Origin: Jiella marina
GTDB lineage: Bacteria; Pseudomonadota; Alphaproteobacteria; Rhizobiales; Rhizobiaceae
Assembly: GCF_024359545.1 (NCBI RefSeq)
Contig: NZ_JAKQZG010000010.1
Coordinates: 62,001-126,000 of the forward strand
Reading direction: 5' to 3'
Length of the DNA: 64,000 bases
Shown piece after piece: positions 8,165-17,968 of this stretch. Positions within the stretch are counted from its first letter, which is position 1. Every line of letters starts with the position of its first letter. The position numbers were made by a program, and so were the translations under genes. The notes under the pieces are model-generated. The model worked only from the letters and a program-made list of their open reading frames with translations, was not told where the DNA came from and did not search any database.

Positions 8165-8805
8165 CCGGCGGGAGTTGGCCCAGTTGTTCGAGGCGCGAGA
8201 TATTGCCGCGTGGCGGCGAGCCATTCGTGGGTGCGCGCTTCCGGATCGGCGTTCCTGGTGATGTCCGTGACGACGGCGGCGATATCCGCACCGTTCTGGA
8301 AGACTTCCGGCAAGCGCTCGACCGTGACACCGCCAATGGCCACCAAGGGCAGGCCACCGATTGCCCGCTTCCACGCCGCGATCCGCGCCGGTGTTTGCGG
8401 GGCCCATTTCATGGCCTTCAGGATCGTCGGCCAGATGGGGCCGAGCGCCACATAGTCGGGCTCGGCCTGAAGGGCGGTTTCAAGCTCGGTCTCGTCATGG
8501 GTGGAGACGCCGAGCCAGAGCCCGGCCCGCCGGATCGCGTCGAGATCGGCTTCCAGGAGGTCCTCTTGCCCGAGATGCACGAAATCACAGCCCTCTTCGA
8601 TCGCCAGCCGCCAATAGTCGTTGACGATGAGCTGGCAGCCGTTGCGTTGGCAGGTGTCGCGGGCGCGGCGGATTTCGGCGCGCAGCTCCGGCTCGGGCAG
8701 GTCCTTCACCCGAAGCTGCACGAGCTTCACACCGAGCGGCACCAGCCGGTCGATCCAGTCGGCGCTGTCGACGATCAGGTAGAACGGATCGAGGGCCGGC
8801 CTCAC
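8161..8805 (-). CDS. thiE: Thiamine phosphate synthase ThiE
   Basis: This 214-residue TIM-barrel enzyme joins HMP-PP and thiazole phosphate to thiamin phosphate. Recognisable parts are [12 protein letters not shown] (pyrophosphate contact), [26 protein letters not shown] with the conserved ND and [25 protein letters not shown] and [29 protein letters not shown]. The motif KWAPQ after GPIWPT departs from the common PTATK wording but keeps the lysine. The start overlaps the thiG stop by four bases. Length is normal for the family. Confidence 0.92.
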   Translation of the reverse strand: MRPALDPFYLIVDSADWIDRLVPLGVKLVQLRVKDLPEPELRAEIRRARDTCQRNGCQLIVNDYWRLAIEEGCDFVHLGQEDLLEADLDAIRRAGLWLGVSTHDETELETALQAEPDYVALGPIWPTILKAMKWAPQTPARIAAWKRAIGGLPLVAIGGVTVERLPEVFQNGADIAAVVTDITRNADPEARTHEWLAATRQYLAPRTTGPTPAG

Positions 8806-9572
8806 GCGAGCACCGCCTGGCCAAGGACCGGCGTTGACGGCTCGGCCATGTCGCGGGGCTCGAGCGGATCGGCGCCGAAGGCAAGTCGCCCCGCCTCGAC
8901 CGAAAGCTTGAAGGCGCGCGCCATCGCAACCGGATCGCCGGCAAGCGCCACGGCGGACGACAGAAGCACGCCTTCATAGCCGAGCTCCATCGCCTGCGCA
9001 GCATGGGAGGGAACGCCGATGCCGGCATCGACGATCAGGGTCAGTTCGGGAAAGCGCGCCCGCATGGCGCGGAGCCCATAGACATTGTTGAGGCCTCGCG
9101 CCGAGCCGATGGGCGAGCCCCAGGGCATCAGCACCCGGCAGCCCACCTCGACCAGCCGATCGGCGGCGACGAGGTCTTCCGTCGTATAGGCGAGCACCTG
9201 AAACCCCTCGTCCGAAAGGATGCGCGTCGCCTCGACGAGGCCGAAGAGGTCGGGCTGCAGCGTGTCCTCGTCGCCGATCACTTCGAGCTTGATCCAGTTC
9301 GTGCCGAAGACTTCCCGGGCCATCTGCGCCGTCGTCACCGCTTGGCGCACGGAGTGGCAGCCTGCGGTGTTGGGCAGGACGCGCACGCCGGTCTCGCGGA
9401 TGATGTCCCAGAATTTTTGGCCGGCGCGTTCGCCCGCAGCCTCCCGGCGAAGCGAGACCGTGACGATTTCGGCTCCCGAGGCCCGGATCGCCTCCTTGAG
9501 AATCTCGGGTGAGGGATAGCGCGCGGTGCCGAGCATCAGCCGGCTTCCGATCGTTTCGCCATAGATCTCCAT
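8802..9572 (-). CDS. thiG: Thiazole synthase ThiG
   Basis: This 256-residue TIM-barrel enzyme forms the thiazole ring from DXP, dehydroglycine and the ThiS thiocarboxylate. Motifs present are [79 protein letters not shown] and [40 protein letters not shown]. The Schiff-base lysine is in IKLEVIGD. It lies four bases after thiS, so stoichiometric coupling with the sulfur carrier is likely. No departures from the family were seen. Confidence 0.95.
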   Translation of the reverse strand: MEIYGETIGSRLMLGTARYPSPEILKEAIRASGAEIVTVSLRREAAGERAGQKFWDIIRETGVRVLPNTAGCHSVRQAVTTAQMAREVFGTNWIKLEVIGDEDTLQPDLFGLVEATRILSDEGFQVLAYTTEDLVAADRLVEVGCRVLMPWGSPIGSARGLNNVYGLRAMRARFPELTLIVDAGIGVPSHAAQAMELGYEGVLLSSAVALAGDPVAMARAFKLSVEAGRLAFGADPLEPRDMAEPSTPVLGQAVLA

Positions 9573-9576
9573 CCTC

Positions 9577-9774
9577 TCACCCTCCCTGCATCGGAGCGAT
9601 GATCTCGATCACATCACCCTGGTTGAGAGCGAGATTCGAGCGCTCGGTCTTGGGCACGAAATCCCGGTTGACGGCCGTGGCGATCAACGCGTCGCCATAG
9701 CCGAGCTCGATCAGCGCAGCTTCGAGGGTCGCGGCATCGACCTCGACCAGCTCGCCATTCACCACGATCTTCAT
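9577..9774 (-). CDS. thiS: Sulfur carrier protein ThiS
   Basis: This 65-residue ubiquitin-fold protein ends in the required Gly-Gly (APMQGG), which is adenylated and thiocarboxylated to carry sulfur to ThiG. The N-terminal MKIVVNGE and the segment [13 protein letters not shown] are typical of the family. Its start overlaps the thiO stop by four bases. The activating enzyme ThiF is not in the operon and must be elsewhere or be replaced by a MoeB-like protein. Confidence 0.93.
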   Translation of the reverse strand: MKIVVNGELVEVDAATLEAALIELGYGDALIATAVNRDFVPKTERSNLALNQGDVIEIIAPMQGG

Positions 9775-10784
9775 GCGGCGATCTCCTCATGGTGTTCCAA
9801 CGTAAGGGCGGCGGCTCTCGCCGCGCAGTCCGGCGCGAGCAGAAAGCCGTGGCGATAGAGACCGTTGACCGAGACGATCCGGCCGTTCCGCGTCACCCTC
9901 GGCAGATTGTCGGGAAAGGCGGGCCTGAGCCCCGCCTTGATTTCAATGATCTCGGCCTCGGCAAAGGCCGGATGCAGCGCGTAAGCTGCGTTCATCAGAT
10001 CGACCGCCGAACGCAGGGTCACCCCGCCCGGCGCATCGCTCTCGACCATGGTGGCCCCGACCATGAAGTGGCCGTCGGCGCGCGGCACTACATAGATCGG
10101 GATGCGCGGATGAAGGAGCCGCACGGGCCGCGACAGAAGCAGCTCGTCTGTCCGCAGGATCAGCATTTCGCCGCGAACGCTGCGAAGCGCGGGATCGTCG
10201 TCGGCGATGCCCCGGCAGTCGATGACGACGTCGCCGTCGACGGCCGCAGGGTCGACGGTCGAGGACAGGCGGATCGTTCCGCCGAAGGACCGGAGCCGTT
10301 CGGCAAGCGCGCGAAGGGCTTCACGCGGATCGAGATGGGCTTCCGCCGCGACGTGCAGCCCCTGCCGAAAGCGCTCGGCAAGGTCTGGTTCCAGCCTGGC
10401 GATGCCGCTGGCGTCGACCGGCTCCGCCCCATCGATCCGCCGGGCGAAGCGCCGAATTTCGCCGGCATCGCGGCCCGCCGCGACGACGAGCGTGCCGCCG
10501 CGTGAGACGCCGGGCACACGATCCCCCCACCAGTCGATCGCGGCGAGACCCGGCGCAATGATCGCAGGATCCGCCGTTTCCGCTTCGCAAAAGGGGGCGA
10601 GCATGCCGCCGGCGAGCCAGGAGGCGGCTTCGCCTCCCAAGCTGTCGGCACGCTCATGGACTGTCACCCGGCCGCCCCGTTCGGCGAGCGTGACCGCGGT
10701 CGCGAGGCCGGCGACCCCGGCCCCGACGACGGTGATGCGAGGCGTGTTGCCGCTCATCTTGCCCGTGGTCGCCGAGCTGCTCAT
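9771..10784 (-). CDS. thiO: FAD-dependent glycine oxidase ThiO
   Basis: This 337-residue flavoprotein oxidises glycine to dehydroglycine for thiazole synthesis, the aerobic alternative to ThiH. The Rossmann dinucleotide motif ITVVGAGVAGLATAVTLAERGGRVTVHE opens the protein; GMLAPFCEAE and the C-terminal GLYRHGFLLAPDCA segment are typical of ThiO/DadA-like oxidases. ATG 10784 has GGAGGAG just upstream and was chosen over a longer frame that runs into a tandem repeat. An internal ATG at 10757 is also possible. It starts 301 bases after thiC, across a repeat-bearing spacer. Confidence 0.92.
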   Translation of the reverse strand: MSSSATTGKMSGNTPRITVVGAGVAGLATAVTLAERGGRVTVHERADSLGGEAASWLAGGMLAPFCEAETADPAIIAPGLAAIDWWGDRVPGVSRGGTLVVAAGRDAGEIRRFARRIDGAEPVDASGIARLEPDLAERFRQGLHVAAEAHLDPREALRALAERLRSFGGTIRLSSTVDPAAVDGDVVIDCRGIADDDPALRSVRGEMLILRTDELLLSRPVRLLHPRIPIYVVPRADGHFMVGATMVESDAPGGVTLRSAVDLMNAAYALHPAFAEAEIIEIKAGLRPAFPDNLPRVTRNGRIVSVNGLYRHGFLLAPDCAARAAALTLEHHEEIAA

Positions 10785-10810
10785 GCGCTCCTCCGTGGTG
10801 CCGGGTCCTC

Positions 10811-10834
10811 GCCCTTCGACAGGCTCAGGATGAG
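10811..10834. repeat. REP-like palindromic unit, copy 1
   Basis: The core CTTCGACAGGCTCAGGATGA is a motif I recognise as a common dispersed intergenic sequence in alphaproteobacterial genomes. Its reverse-oriented partner is near 11010. It lies directly upstream of the 15-base tandem repeats. Confidence 0.7.
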
Positions 10835-10924
10835 GACCGCTGAGGTGGGAACGGCTGAGGTGGCGGCCGCTGATGTGAAGACCGCTGAGGTGGTGCCGGC
10901 CGATCTGGGGACCGCCGAGGTGTT
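10835..10924. repeat. Six tandem 15-base units
   Basis: Units begin at 10835, 10850, 10865, 10880, 10895 and 10910. The clearest form is GACCGCTGAGGTGGT; units 1, 2, 4 and 6 are close to it and units 3 and 5 are more diverged. The period of 15 gives pentapeptide-like repeats in any frame, which explains the spurious reading frames here. No hits to known protein repeats are claimed. Confidence 0.8.
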
Positions 10925-11009
10925 GCCTGTCATGCCCGCCCATTCCCGTCTCCGGGCGAATGGCTGCCGGCGCCAGGTCTGGTGGGGGCGTTTCCGCCCC
11001 TCCCCGCAG

Positions 11010-11034
11010 CCCTCATGCTGAGCCTGTCGAAGCA
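11010..11034. repeat. REP-like palindromic unit, copy 2 (opposite orientation)
   Basis: The core CTCATGCTGAGCCTGTCGAAG is nearly the reverse complement of the copy at 10811. The two would pair in a transcript across about 200 bases, enclosing the tandem repeats. Confidence 0.7.
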
Positions 11035-11085
11035 CGAGGGCTCGGCACGGCGTATCCGCCTGCAATCCAGAGCTATCCATCTCCC

Positions 11086-13014
<1,929 letters not shown>

Positions 13015-13097
13015 TTACCCGGAGCCCCGCCTTCGCTTTCGACCTCTTGCCGCCTTCGAGGGGTTGGCCTCGCGAGCGGCCGTTGCGCGGCCATCTT

Positions 13098-13190
13098 CCA
13101 TCCCTACGCCAGTATGAACTGGATCAGGTTCAACGGGTCGCCGCGCATCTGTAGCGGCCTCTCAGTTCCTTGGCGGAACTCCCCTTGGAC
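13098..13190 (-). promoter_or_regulatory. TPP riboswitch (thi box) of the thi operon
   Basis: On the minus strand the conserved aptamer parts appear in order: GGGGAG near 13184, CTGAGAGG near 13160, ACCCGTTGAACCTGATC near 13128, and AGTTCATACTGGCGTAGGGA ending near 13101. These match the P1 closure, the pyrimidine-sensing J3/2 CTGAGA and the pyrophosphate-sensing GCGTAGGGA. It lies in the thiC leader; the remaining 190 bases to the start codon presumably hold the expression platform. No terminator hairpin with a T-run is evident, so control at translation initiation is more likely. The rest of the gap up to 13425 shows nothing else. Confidence 0.93.
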
Positions 13191-13425
13191 GGGACGGAGG
13201 CTATGCGGATCGCAGATCAGCGTCAAGCGCATCGGATCCCGCTACGCTGATCGGCCAGGGCTTGTCAGGTCGATTGGTTGCCCGCTCCTCTCGCCGCCCC
13301 ATGCCTCGGGAGCATGGCATCACTGGTTTTCCTTGGGGCGTGGTCGATCCGGGTCCCTATTCGCAAAGTCAGACAGCTCAGACGATTGGTCTGAATGCTC
13401 GGTCCGAGTCCGCTGCGTCTCATCT

Positions 13426-14061
13426 TCACGCTGGGCCCTTGATGCCGAACGATCCAAGGAAGCGGGTGATCGCCCGGTCGATCTCGTGTTGCGGCTCGTC
13501 GGGGGTCGGCATCCGATAGATGTGCTGGCGGATGCCGATATAGACGATGCCGCCATGAAGTGACCAGATGTCCTCCATCGTCGGCACCGTCCTGCGGTCA
13601 GAGGCCTGGCGGACCTCCTCCAGCATCGGTTCGAGCAATGTCTGGCGCAGATGATTCAGATAGCGCTTGTTGAGCTCGGCCCCGGCGAGGCCGGAAAACA
13701 TGAAGATGCGCATCCAGTCGTGATCGAAGATCCGGCTGCCGTAGTCGCGATAGAAGATCGACATGCGTTCGCCGATCGGTCGTGACCGATCGCGGATCAG
13801 CGCCGGCCAGTCGGGCGAGATGCGCTCCAGATAGACCCGGCCATAGACCGCCTCGATCAGGTCTTGCTTGGTCTCGAAATACTTGAAGATCAGCGATTGC
13901 GTGACGCCGAGCCGGTTCGCCAGTTCGCGGCTCGTGCCGTCGAGTCCGACCTCGGCAAAGAAGCGGACGGCCTCGTCGACGATCTGCTGCTGACGCTCCT
14001 CCGGCGGCAGCCGGCGGCGATCGATCTCGACACGCGCCACCCGGCTCGATGCTGCCTCCAT
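13426..14061 (-). CDS. TetR/AcrR family transcriptional regulator
   Basis: This 211-residue protein has a TetR-type N-terminal helix-turn-helix: IVDEAVRFFAEVGLDGTSRELANRLGVTQSLIFKYFETKQDLIEAVY at about residues 28-74. The C-terminal ligand domain is not assignable to a known effector. It diverges from a molybdenum hydroxylase and TRAP transporter operon, with an inverted repeat in the 139-base gap that is well placed as its operator. It therefore probably represses that operon and itself until the pathway substrate binds. This is inferred from arrangement. Confidence 0.88.
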   Translation of the reverse strand: MEAASSRVARVEIDRRRLPPEERQQQIVDEAVRFFAEVGLDGTSRELANRLGVTQSLIFKYFETKQDLIEAVYGRVYLERISPDWPALIRDRSRPIGERMSIFYRDYGSRIFDHDWMRIFMFSGLAGAELNKRYLNHLRQTLLEPMLEEVRQASDRRTVPTMEDIWSLHGGIVYIGIRQHIYRMPTPDEPQHEIDRAITRFLGSFGIKGPA

Positions 14062-14129
14062 CGCAAGTTTCTCCCTTCGAATGCGCGACCCTGGACTTGA
14101 TCGATAGACGATTCCGGCGTTATACGTAG

Positions 14130-14170
14130 CTTAATGATCGATCGATGAACAAGATCGTTCGATCATTAAG
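14130..14170. promoter_or_regulatory. Palindromic operator candidate for the TetR regulator
   Basis: Arms CTTAATGATCGATCGA (14130-14145) and its near-perfect reverse complement (14155-14170) match at 15 of 16 positions across a 9-base spacer. The site is central between the divergent TetR gene and the molybdenum hydroxylase operon. Its right arm ends 30 bases before the first hydroxylase ATG, so binding could block transcription in both directions. Confidence 0.75.
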
Positions 14171-14200
14171 GCCTGGGAGGGCCTTTGGGAGGAGACACAG

Positions 14201-15031
14201 ATGAAAGCTTCCATCGGAGGCTACGCCCGCGCCGAATCCGTGCCGCACGCCCTGTCGCTCCTGGGCGAGGCCGATGGGGTCGGCCGCATTCTGGCCGGCG
14301 GCCAGAGCCTGATCGCCGCCCTCAATCTTGGCGTGAGCGCCGGCGACATGCTGGTCGACATCACCGGCATCGAGACGCTGCGCGGCGCGACGCTCGATGG
14401 CGACCGGCTGGTGATCGGCGCACTGACGCGACATGGCGACATTGCCCGCGATCCGTTGATTGCCGAACATGCGCCGCTCCTGGCGGCAGCCGCGCCGCTC
14501 ATCGCGCACGATGCGATCCGCAATCGCGGCACCATCGGCGGATCTCTCGCCCATGCCGATCCGGCCGCGGAGTATCCGGCCTGCGTTCTCGCACTCGATG
14601 CGACCCTCGTTCTCGAAGGCCCGGCTGGCAGGCGGGAAGTCGCGGCCGAGGACTTCTTCCTGGGTCTCTTCGAAACCGCTCGTGCCGACGAGGAAATCCT
14701 CACCGCGATCCTCATTCCCTGCGCAAGGCCGGGGGATCGTCATGTCATCCGCGAGGCGGCGCGCCGGGCGGGCGACTACGCCCTGGCGGGCCTTGCCGTC
14801 GTCCGGCGGGAGGGCCGCCATCGGATCGGGGCCTTTGGTCTCGACGATCGTCCGGTCCTGTGTGCGGGTGCCATGGCGAAATGGGACGCCGGCGACGTGG
14901 ACGGAATGATCGCCGCTCTTGCGAAGGATATCGACCCGCCGAGCGACACCCAGGCGAGCGCGTCCTACCGCCGCCATCTCGCAGGCGTGCTCCTGCGGCG
15001 CATCGCGGCCGAACTGGGAGAGGCACAGTGA
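14201..15031 (+). CDS. Molybdenum hydroxylase FAD-binding (medium) subunit
   Basis: This 276-residue protein belongs to the CoxM/CutM family of FAD subunits. The FAD loops AGGQSLIAALNLG near residue 32 and the RNRGTIGGSLAHADPAAEYP segment near residue 107 are present, followed by the CO-dehydrogenase-flavoprotein C-terminal domain. It passes electrons from the iron-sulfur subunit to a quinone or other acceptor. A strong GGGAGGAG site precedes ATG 14201. It overlaps the next gene at GTGA and heads a three-subunit operon followed by a TRAP importer. The substrate of the complex is unknown. Confidence 0.92.
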   Translation: MKASIGGYARAESVPHALSLLGEADGVGRILAGGQSLIAALNLGVSAGDMLVDITGIETLRGATLDGDRLVIGALTRHGDIARDPLIAEHAPLLAAAAPLIAHDAIRNRGTIGGSLAHADPAAEYPACVLALDATLVLEGPAGRREVAAEDFFLGLFETARADEEILTAILIPCARPGDRHVIREAARRAGDYALAGLAVVRREGRHRIGAFGLDDRPVLCAGAMAKWDAGDVDGMIAALAKDIDPPSDTQASASYRRHLAGVLLRRIAAELGEAQ

Positions 15032-15546
15032 GCGAGCACTTTCGTTCCCGCATCGATCTGGAATTCACCGTCAATGGCGAAGCGGTCGAACTGACCGTGC
15101 CCGCCGGGCGCCATCTCATCGATGTCCTGCGCCTCGATCTGGAACTCACCGGCTCCCATGCGGGGTGCGAACATGGCGTCTGTGGTGCCTGCACGGTGCT
15201 CGTCGACGGCCAGACCGTGCGCGGCTGCCTGACGCTCGCGGCCCAGCTCGACGGGGCGGAAATCTGGACAGTCGAGGGATTGACCGAGTCGGGCGCGATC
15301 GCCGATCTGCAGGCGGCCTTCGTCGAACGCAACGCGCTCCAATGCGGCTATTGCACACCCGGCATGCTCGCTTCCGCCAAGACGCTGGTCGAGAGCGGAA
15401 GCGTACCGAGCCGCGAGGCGATCCGCGAGCACATGTCCGGAAACTACTGTCGCTGCACCGGCTACGAGGCGATCGTCGACGCGATCGAAACCGTGGCCAG
15501 GACACGGGCTGGGGTAGAGGCGCGCGTGGAGGCAAAGGTCCGATGA
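15028..15546 (+). CDS. Molybdenum hydroxylase [2Fe-2S] (small) subunit
   Basis: This 172-residue electron-transfer subunit is of the CoxS type. The N-terminal plant-ferredoxin-like cluster uses C47, C52, C55 and C67 (GCEHGVCGACTV ... GC). The C-terminal cluster uses C106, C109, C141 and C143 (QCGYCTPGM and NYCRCTGYE). The GTG start at 15028 overlaps the stop of the FAD subunit and has GGGAGAGG upstream; the reading frame extends further left only as a shadow of the FAD gene. Its stop overlaps the ATG of the large subunit. Confidence 0.93.
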   Translation: MSEHFRSRIDLEFTVNGEAVELTVPAGRHLIDVLRLDLELTGSHAGCEHGVCGACTVLVDGQTVRGCLTLAAQLDGAEIWTVEGLTESGAIADLQAAFVERNALQCGYCTPGMLASAKTLVESGSVPSREAIREHMSGNYCRCTGYEAIVDAIETVARTRAGVEARVEAKVR

Positions 15547-17924
15547 CGATCCGCTTCGAAGATCCGAACCGTCCTAACAGCTATATCGGCCGCACCGTCC
15601 CCCGCCCCAATGCCGGCAAGCTGGTCGCCGGACGCGGGCGCTATGTGGACGACATCGTGCTGCCGCGAATGGTTCACGTCGCCTTCGTGCGCAGCCCCCA
15701 TCCCCATGCCCGCATCGGCGCGATCGAGACCGGCGCCGCGCTGGCTGAAAAGGGCGTTTTGAAGGTATTTACCGGCAAGGATCTCGCAGAGATCTGTACG
15801 CCCTGGGAGGGCAAGCTCGCCCATCTGCAGGGCATGAAGACGCCGCCGCAGCATCCGCTGGCCGTCGAGCGCGCCTGCTGGGTCGGCGAGCCGGTGGTCG
15901 CCGTCGTCGGCCGCACGCGGGCCGAAGCCGAAGCCGGCGCAGCGCTGGTCGAGATCGACTTCGAGCCGCTTCCCGCCGTCACCGACATCCGCACCGCGCT
16001 CGATAAGGGAACGCCGGTGCTCCACGAAGCACTCGGCGACAATCTGTGCTTCCGCAAGTCGAACGAGGCCGGCGAGGTCGACCGTGTCTTTGCCGAGGCC
16101 CCCCGCGTGGTCGAGGCGACCTTCAAGACCGCGCGCCATACCGGCGTGACCCTTGAGCCGCGCGTCATCATCACCGACTGGAACGGCGCCGACGGGCAGC
16201 TGACGGCCCATGTCTCCAACCAGGCGCCGCACATGCTGCAGGTGCTGCTCGCCGGCCATCTCGACATTCCCGAAAGCCGTGTCCACGTGATCTGCGGCGA
16301 TGTCGGCGGTTCCTTCGGTCTCAAGGTGCATGTCTATCCCGACGAGGTCGCGACGGCGGCCATCGCCAAGATCATGGGGCGGCCGGTGAAGTTCGCCTCG
16401 GACCGCGTCGAAGCCTTCACCAGCGACATCCATGCCCGCGACCACGAAGCGACCGGACGGATCGCGCTCGACGAGAACGGCATGATCCTCGGCTTCGACG
16501 TCGACGACTGGACCGGCATCGGGCCCTATTCGATCTATCCGCGCACCTCCGCCGTCGAGGGGCTGCAGGTGACCAATCTCATCGGCGGCCCTTATGCCTT
16601 CGATCACTATCGCTGCCGCACCTCGGTGGTTTTCCAGAACAAGGGCATCTGCGCGCAGTATCGGGCGGTCGGCCATCCCGTCGCCGTCGCCATTACCGAA
16701 GGCCTTGTCGACAAGGCCGCCGCCGAGATGGGCATCGATCCGATCGAGATCCGCCGACGCAATCTCATCGCCGACGACGATTATCCGAAGACCACGGCGG
16801 CCGGCCTCAAGCTCGAGGGCCTGTCCCACCACAAGAGCCTCGACTCGTTGATCGAGGCGATGGATTACGAGGGCCTGCGCGCCGAGCAGAAGGACCTGCG
16901 CGAAAAAGGCGTCCATCGGGGTATCGGCATTGCGAGCTTCATCGAGCTCACCAACCCGTCTCCCTTCATGTACGGGATCGGTGGCGCGCGCATCTCGGCG
17001 CAGGACGGCTGCACGGTGCGCATGGACCCGGACGGTTCCGTCGTCGCCTTGACCGGTGTGACCGAGCAGGGCCAGGGCACCGAGGCGATCATGGCCCAGA
17101 TCGTCGCGGAGGCGGTCGGCGTCTCGCCGGACCTGGTGCGTGTCGTCACCGGGGATACGCGGGTGACGCCCTTCGGCGGCGGCACCTGGGCCTCGCGCGG
17201 TGCCGGTATCGGTGGCGAGGCGGCGCTTCAGGCGGGCCGCGCCGTGCGGCAACAGGCGCTCGAGGTCGCCGCCGCCATGCTCCAGGCGAAGGCGGGCGAT
17301 CTCGACGTCCGCGACGGGATCATCGTCGACGCCCGCTCGGGCGAGGAGCGGCTGACGCTCGCCGAGGTGGGGCGCATCGTCTATTTTCGCGGCGACACTT
17401 TGCCCAAGGGGCTGCCGCGCGAGCTGATGCAGACCCGGCACTTCATCACCTCGGACTATCCTTACGCCTTCACCAACGGCGTTCAGGCCTCCTATGTCGA
17501 GGTCGATACCGACACCGGCTTCGTGAAGCTCCTGAAGCACTGGTGCGTGGAGGATTGCGGGCGGATCATAAACCCGCTTCTCGTCGACGAGCAGATCCGG
17601 GGCGGCATCGTCCAGGGAATCGGCGCCGCTCTGTTCGAGGAGGTCTGCTACGACGCGAGCGGCCAGATGCTGAACGGCACCATGGCCGACTATCTCGTGC
17701 CCATGTCGGCCGAAATGCCGGACATGGTGATCCGCCATGTGGAGACCCCGACAGCGGAAAGCGCGCTCGGCGCGAAGGGCGCGGGAGAGGCCGGCACCGC
17801 CGGCGCGCCAGCCGCCATCATGAACGCGATCAACGACGCGATCCGCCCGCTCGGCGGCACCGTAACCCACATGCCGTTCACGCCGGAGCGCATCCTGCGG
17901 GCGCTCGGCACAATCACGGACTGA
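15543..17924 (+). CDS. Molybdenum hydroxylase molybdopterin-binding (large) subunit
   Basis: This 793-residue protein of the xanthine oxidase/CoxL family binds the molybdopterin cofactor and hydroxylates a carbon next to a heteroatom or an aldehyde. Cofactor motifs include GDVGGSFGLK (252-261), GVTEQGQGTEA and the C-terminal GAKGAGEAGTAG with the base-catalyst glutamate. The active-site loop reads AQYRAVGHP (371-379). It is neither the AYXCSFR of form I CO dehydrogenase nor the AYRGAGR of form II, so CO is unlikely as substrate. The adjacent TRAP importer suggests that a carboxylated compound is the substrate, which is an inference. Length is normal. Confidence 0.92.
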   Translation: MTIRFEDPNRPNSYIGRTVPRPNAGKLVAGRGRYVDDIVLPRMVHVAFVRSPHPHARIGAIETGAALAEKGVLKVFTGKDLAEICTPWEGKLAHLQGMKTPPQHPLAVERACWVGEPVVAVVGRTRAEAEAGAALVEIDFEPLPAVTDIRTALDKGTPVLHEALGDNLCFRKSNEAGEVDRVFAEAPRVVEATFKTARHTGVTLEPRVIITDWNGADGQLTAHVSNQAPHMLQVLLAGHLDIPESRVHVICGDVGGSFGLKVHVYPDEVATAAIAKIMGRPVKFASDRVEAFTSDIHARDHEATGRIALDENGMILGFDVDDWTGIGPYSIYPRTSAVEGLQVTNLIGGPYAFDHYRCRTSVVFQNKGICAQYRAVGHPVAVAITEGLVDKAAAEMGIDPIEIRRRNLIADDDYPKTTAAGLKLEGLSHHKSLDSLIEAMDYEGLRAEQKDLREKGVHRGIGIASFIELTNPSPFMYGIGGARISAQDGCTVRMDPDGSVVALTGVTEQGQGTEAIMAQIVAEAVGVSPDLVRVVTGDTRVTPFGGGTWASRGAGIGGEAALQAGRAVRQQALEVAAAMLQAKAGDLDVRDGIIVDARSGEERLTLAEVGRIVYFRGDTLPKGLPRELMQTRHFITSDYPYAFTNGVQASYVEVDTDTGFVKLLKHWCVEDCGRIINPLLVDEQIRGGIVQGIGAALFEEVCYDASGQMLNGTMADYLVPMSAEMPDMVIRHVETPTAESALGAKGAGEAGTAGAPAAIMNAINDAIRPLGGTVTHMPFTPERILRALGTITD

Positions 17925-17968
17925 ATACGGATCGGCCGCCGTGGACGGCCGCAATTGGGAGGAATAAG

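Larger units (their letters stand above)
10785..11085. other. Repeat-bearing spacer inside the thi operon, no gene
   Basis: The 301 bases between thiC and thiO hold two opposed copies of a REP-like sequence and a six-unit 15-base tandem repeat (annotated separately). Open frames cross it, but their residues are simple repeats (TAEVG-type on the plus strand, LSGRH-type on the minus strand) and are judged non-coding. If thiC and thiO are cotranscribed, the RNA could fold by pairing of the two REP copies and so alter thiO expression relative to thiC. Confidence 0.7.

Noticed and set aside
10785-10943. Extended N-terminus for ThiO running into the tandem repeats
   Set aside because: The added residues are simple repeats, and a strong ribosome site precedes the ATG at 10784.
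15543-17924. Aerobic CO dehydrogenase (CoxL)
   Set aside because: The active-site loop AQYRAVGHP lacks both the form I AYXCSFR and the form II AYRGAGR motifs.
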